From contig JAOUIC010000008.1 of the NCBI GenBank assembly GCA_029884275.1, forward strand, positions 1-14,113: a stretch of 14,113 nt of DNA, written 5' to 3'. The stretch's first letter is position 1. Every line of letters starts with the position of its first letter. The notes under the pieces are model-generated. The model was not told the DNA's origin. It was given only the letters and a program-made list of their open reading frames with translations, and did no database searches. The DNA comes from Gemmatimonadota bacterium (GTDB taxonomy: Bacteria; Gemmatimonadota; Gemmatimonadetes; Gemmatimonadales; GWC2-71-9). The position numbers and the translations under genes were made by a program. Positions 13,866 to 14,113 of the stretch are shown one piece after another.

Positions 13866-13962
13866 GTAACCCCCGATGGCAGAAGAACTTCCCCAATCTA
13901 CCGGGCTTCCCCCCTACCGCCAGAGCGGGCCATCCCCTATCCTTGTGCCCGGTTTCAGGGGG

Positions 13963-14010
13963 ATGTCCGGGGGCCGAGGCTTGCTTCGGCCCCCTTTTCC
14001 CCGCCTGTAA
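13963..14010 (+). CDS. Possible 15-codon leader peptide upstream of efp
   Basis: The frame MSGGRGLLRPPFPRL runs from ATG 13963 to TAA 14010, 26 bases before the efp start. It has a Pro-Pro pair and lies across a terminator-like hairpin. EF-P is the factor that relieves ribosome stalling at Pro-Pro, so a link is imaginable. However, the GGGGG before the ATG is too close for a normal ribosome site, and the CCCCC arm of a GC-rich hairpin makes Pro codons by chance. Low confidence. Confidence 0.2.
   Translation: MSGGRGLLRPPFPRL
13969..13998 (+). terminator. Strong terminator-like hairpin in the efp leader, possible attenuator
   Basis: GGGGGCCGAGG (13969-13979) pairs with CTTCGGCCCCC (13984-13994), one pair being G-T. 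The loop is CTTG closed by G-C, a stable tetraloop type. TTTT follows at 13995-13998, as in a plus-strand intrinsic terminator. No plus-strand gene precedes it for 3.6 kb, so it would act on RNA started in the aminotransferase-efp gap (a TATCCT at 13938-13943 could be a -10 box, without a good -35). It could regulate efp by attenuation, or end a short RNA. Confidence 0.6.
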
Positions 14011-14036
14011 GGGCCTTCGCTGCGGGACGATCGACC

Positions 14037-14113
14037 ATGAGCATCATCGCGAGTGAAATGCGCCGTGGGATGTGCATCCTCTACGAAGGGGAGCCCTGCC
14101 GGGTGCTCGACTT
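14037..14113 (+). CDS. efp: Elongation factor P, N-terminal part, cut by the right window edge
   Basis: Only the first 25 codons are present. They fit the start of EF-P domain I: residues 2-12 SIIASEMRRGM, then CILYEGEPCRVLD (13-25), matching the family's RxGMxI...GEPxxVLD pattern. EF-P is a tRNA-shaped cytoplasmic factor that enters the ribosomal E site and promotes peptide bond formation at consecutive prolines. The modified-loop lysine or arginine near residue 32-34 lies beyond the window, so the modification type cannot be judged. ATG 14037 has a weak ribosome site (GGGA about 10 bases upstream). The gene is divergent from the Tat aminotransferase operon and is preceded by a terminator-like hairpin about 40 bases upstream of the start. 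Confidence 0.85.
   Translation, partial: MSIIASEMRRGMCILYEGEPCRVLD

Noticed and set aside
12598..13896. Upstream part of the long minus-strand frame that ends at 12142
   Set aside because: It is a shadow of the aminotransferase in another frame. Only the part from GTG 12597 has the Cys/His motifs and a plausible start.

Overview
The window is GC-rich, gene-dense bacterial DNA. It most resembles Gemmatimonadota. The grounds are a BTAD-TolB-TPR regulator of the kind abundant in that phylum, signal peptides ending in Ala-Ala-Gln or Gly-Ala-Gln, a Tat-exported PLP enzyme and a secreted S58 peptidase. This is inference from gene content and no marker gene was compared. I see no insertion sequence, CRISPR array, tRNA or rRNA, and no stretch above about 180 bp lacks a gene.

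Left region (1-6411, all minus strand). Read in transcription order, four tightly packed genes come first: a GMC flavoprotein oxidoreductase, a Gfo/Idh/MocA oxidoreductase (14-bp overlap), a membrane protein made of two copies of one unit (2-bp gap), and a VTT/DedA-like membrane protein (8-bp overlap). They look like one pathway, probably a paired oxidation and reduction linked to the membrane; the substrate is unknown. After a 180-bp gap with a candidate promoter and a 13-codon leader peptide come a secreted self-cleaving P1/S58 peptidase, a membrane-anchored protein of unknown function, and a DUF1801 gene cut by the left edge.

Middle (6503-10348). A large cytoplasmic regulator (winged helix, BTAD, TolB-like domain, TPRs) is on the minus strand. 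It has a good candidate promoter and a small dyad over its predicted start site. Divergent from it is an exported alpha/beta-hydrolase-fold protein that seems to lack the nucleophilic serine.

Right region (10349-13865, minus strand). Five genes form a second operon: a Tat-exported class V aminotransferase-fold protein, a Cys/His-rich putative zinc protein, a small secreted protein, an NTF2-like lipoprotein and a DUF4105 (Lnb-type) membrane-anchored protein. GTGA and TGATG overlaps join the first three. The operon ends exactly where the convergent hydrolase gene ends, with no base between the stop codons.

Right edge (13866-14113). The first 25 codons of elongation factor P (efp) lie on the plus strand. 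Their leader holds a strong terminator-like hairpin and a 15-codon open frame with a Pro-Pro pair, a possible attenuator.

Nothing here is a clearly new defence or mobile system. The most unusual items are the efp leader, the duplicated membrane protein in the redox operon, the peptidase leader peptide and the nucleophile-less hydrolase.
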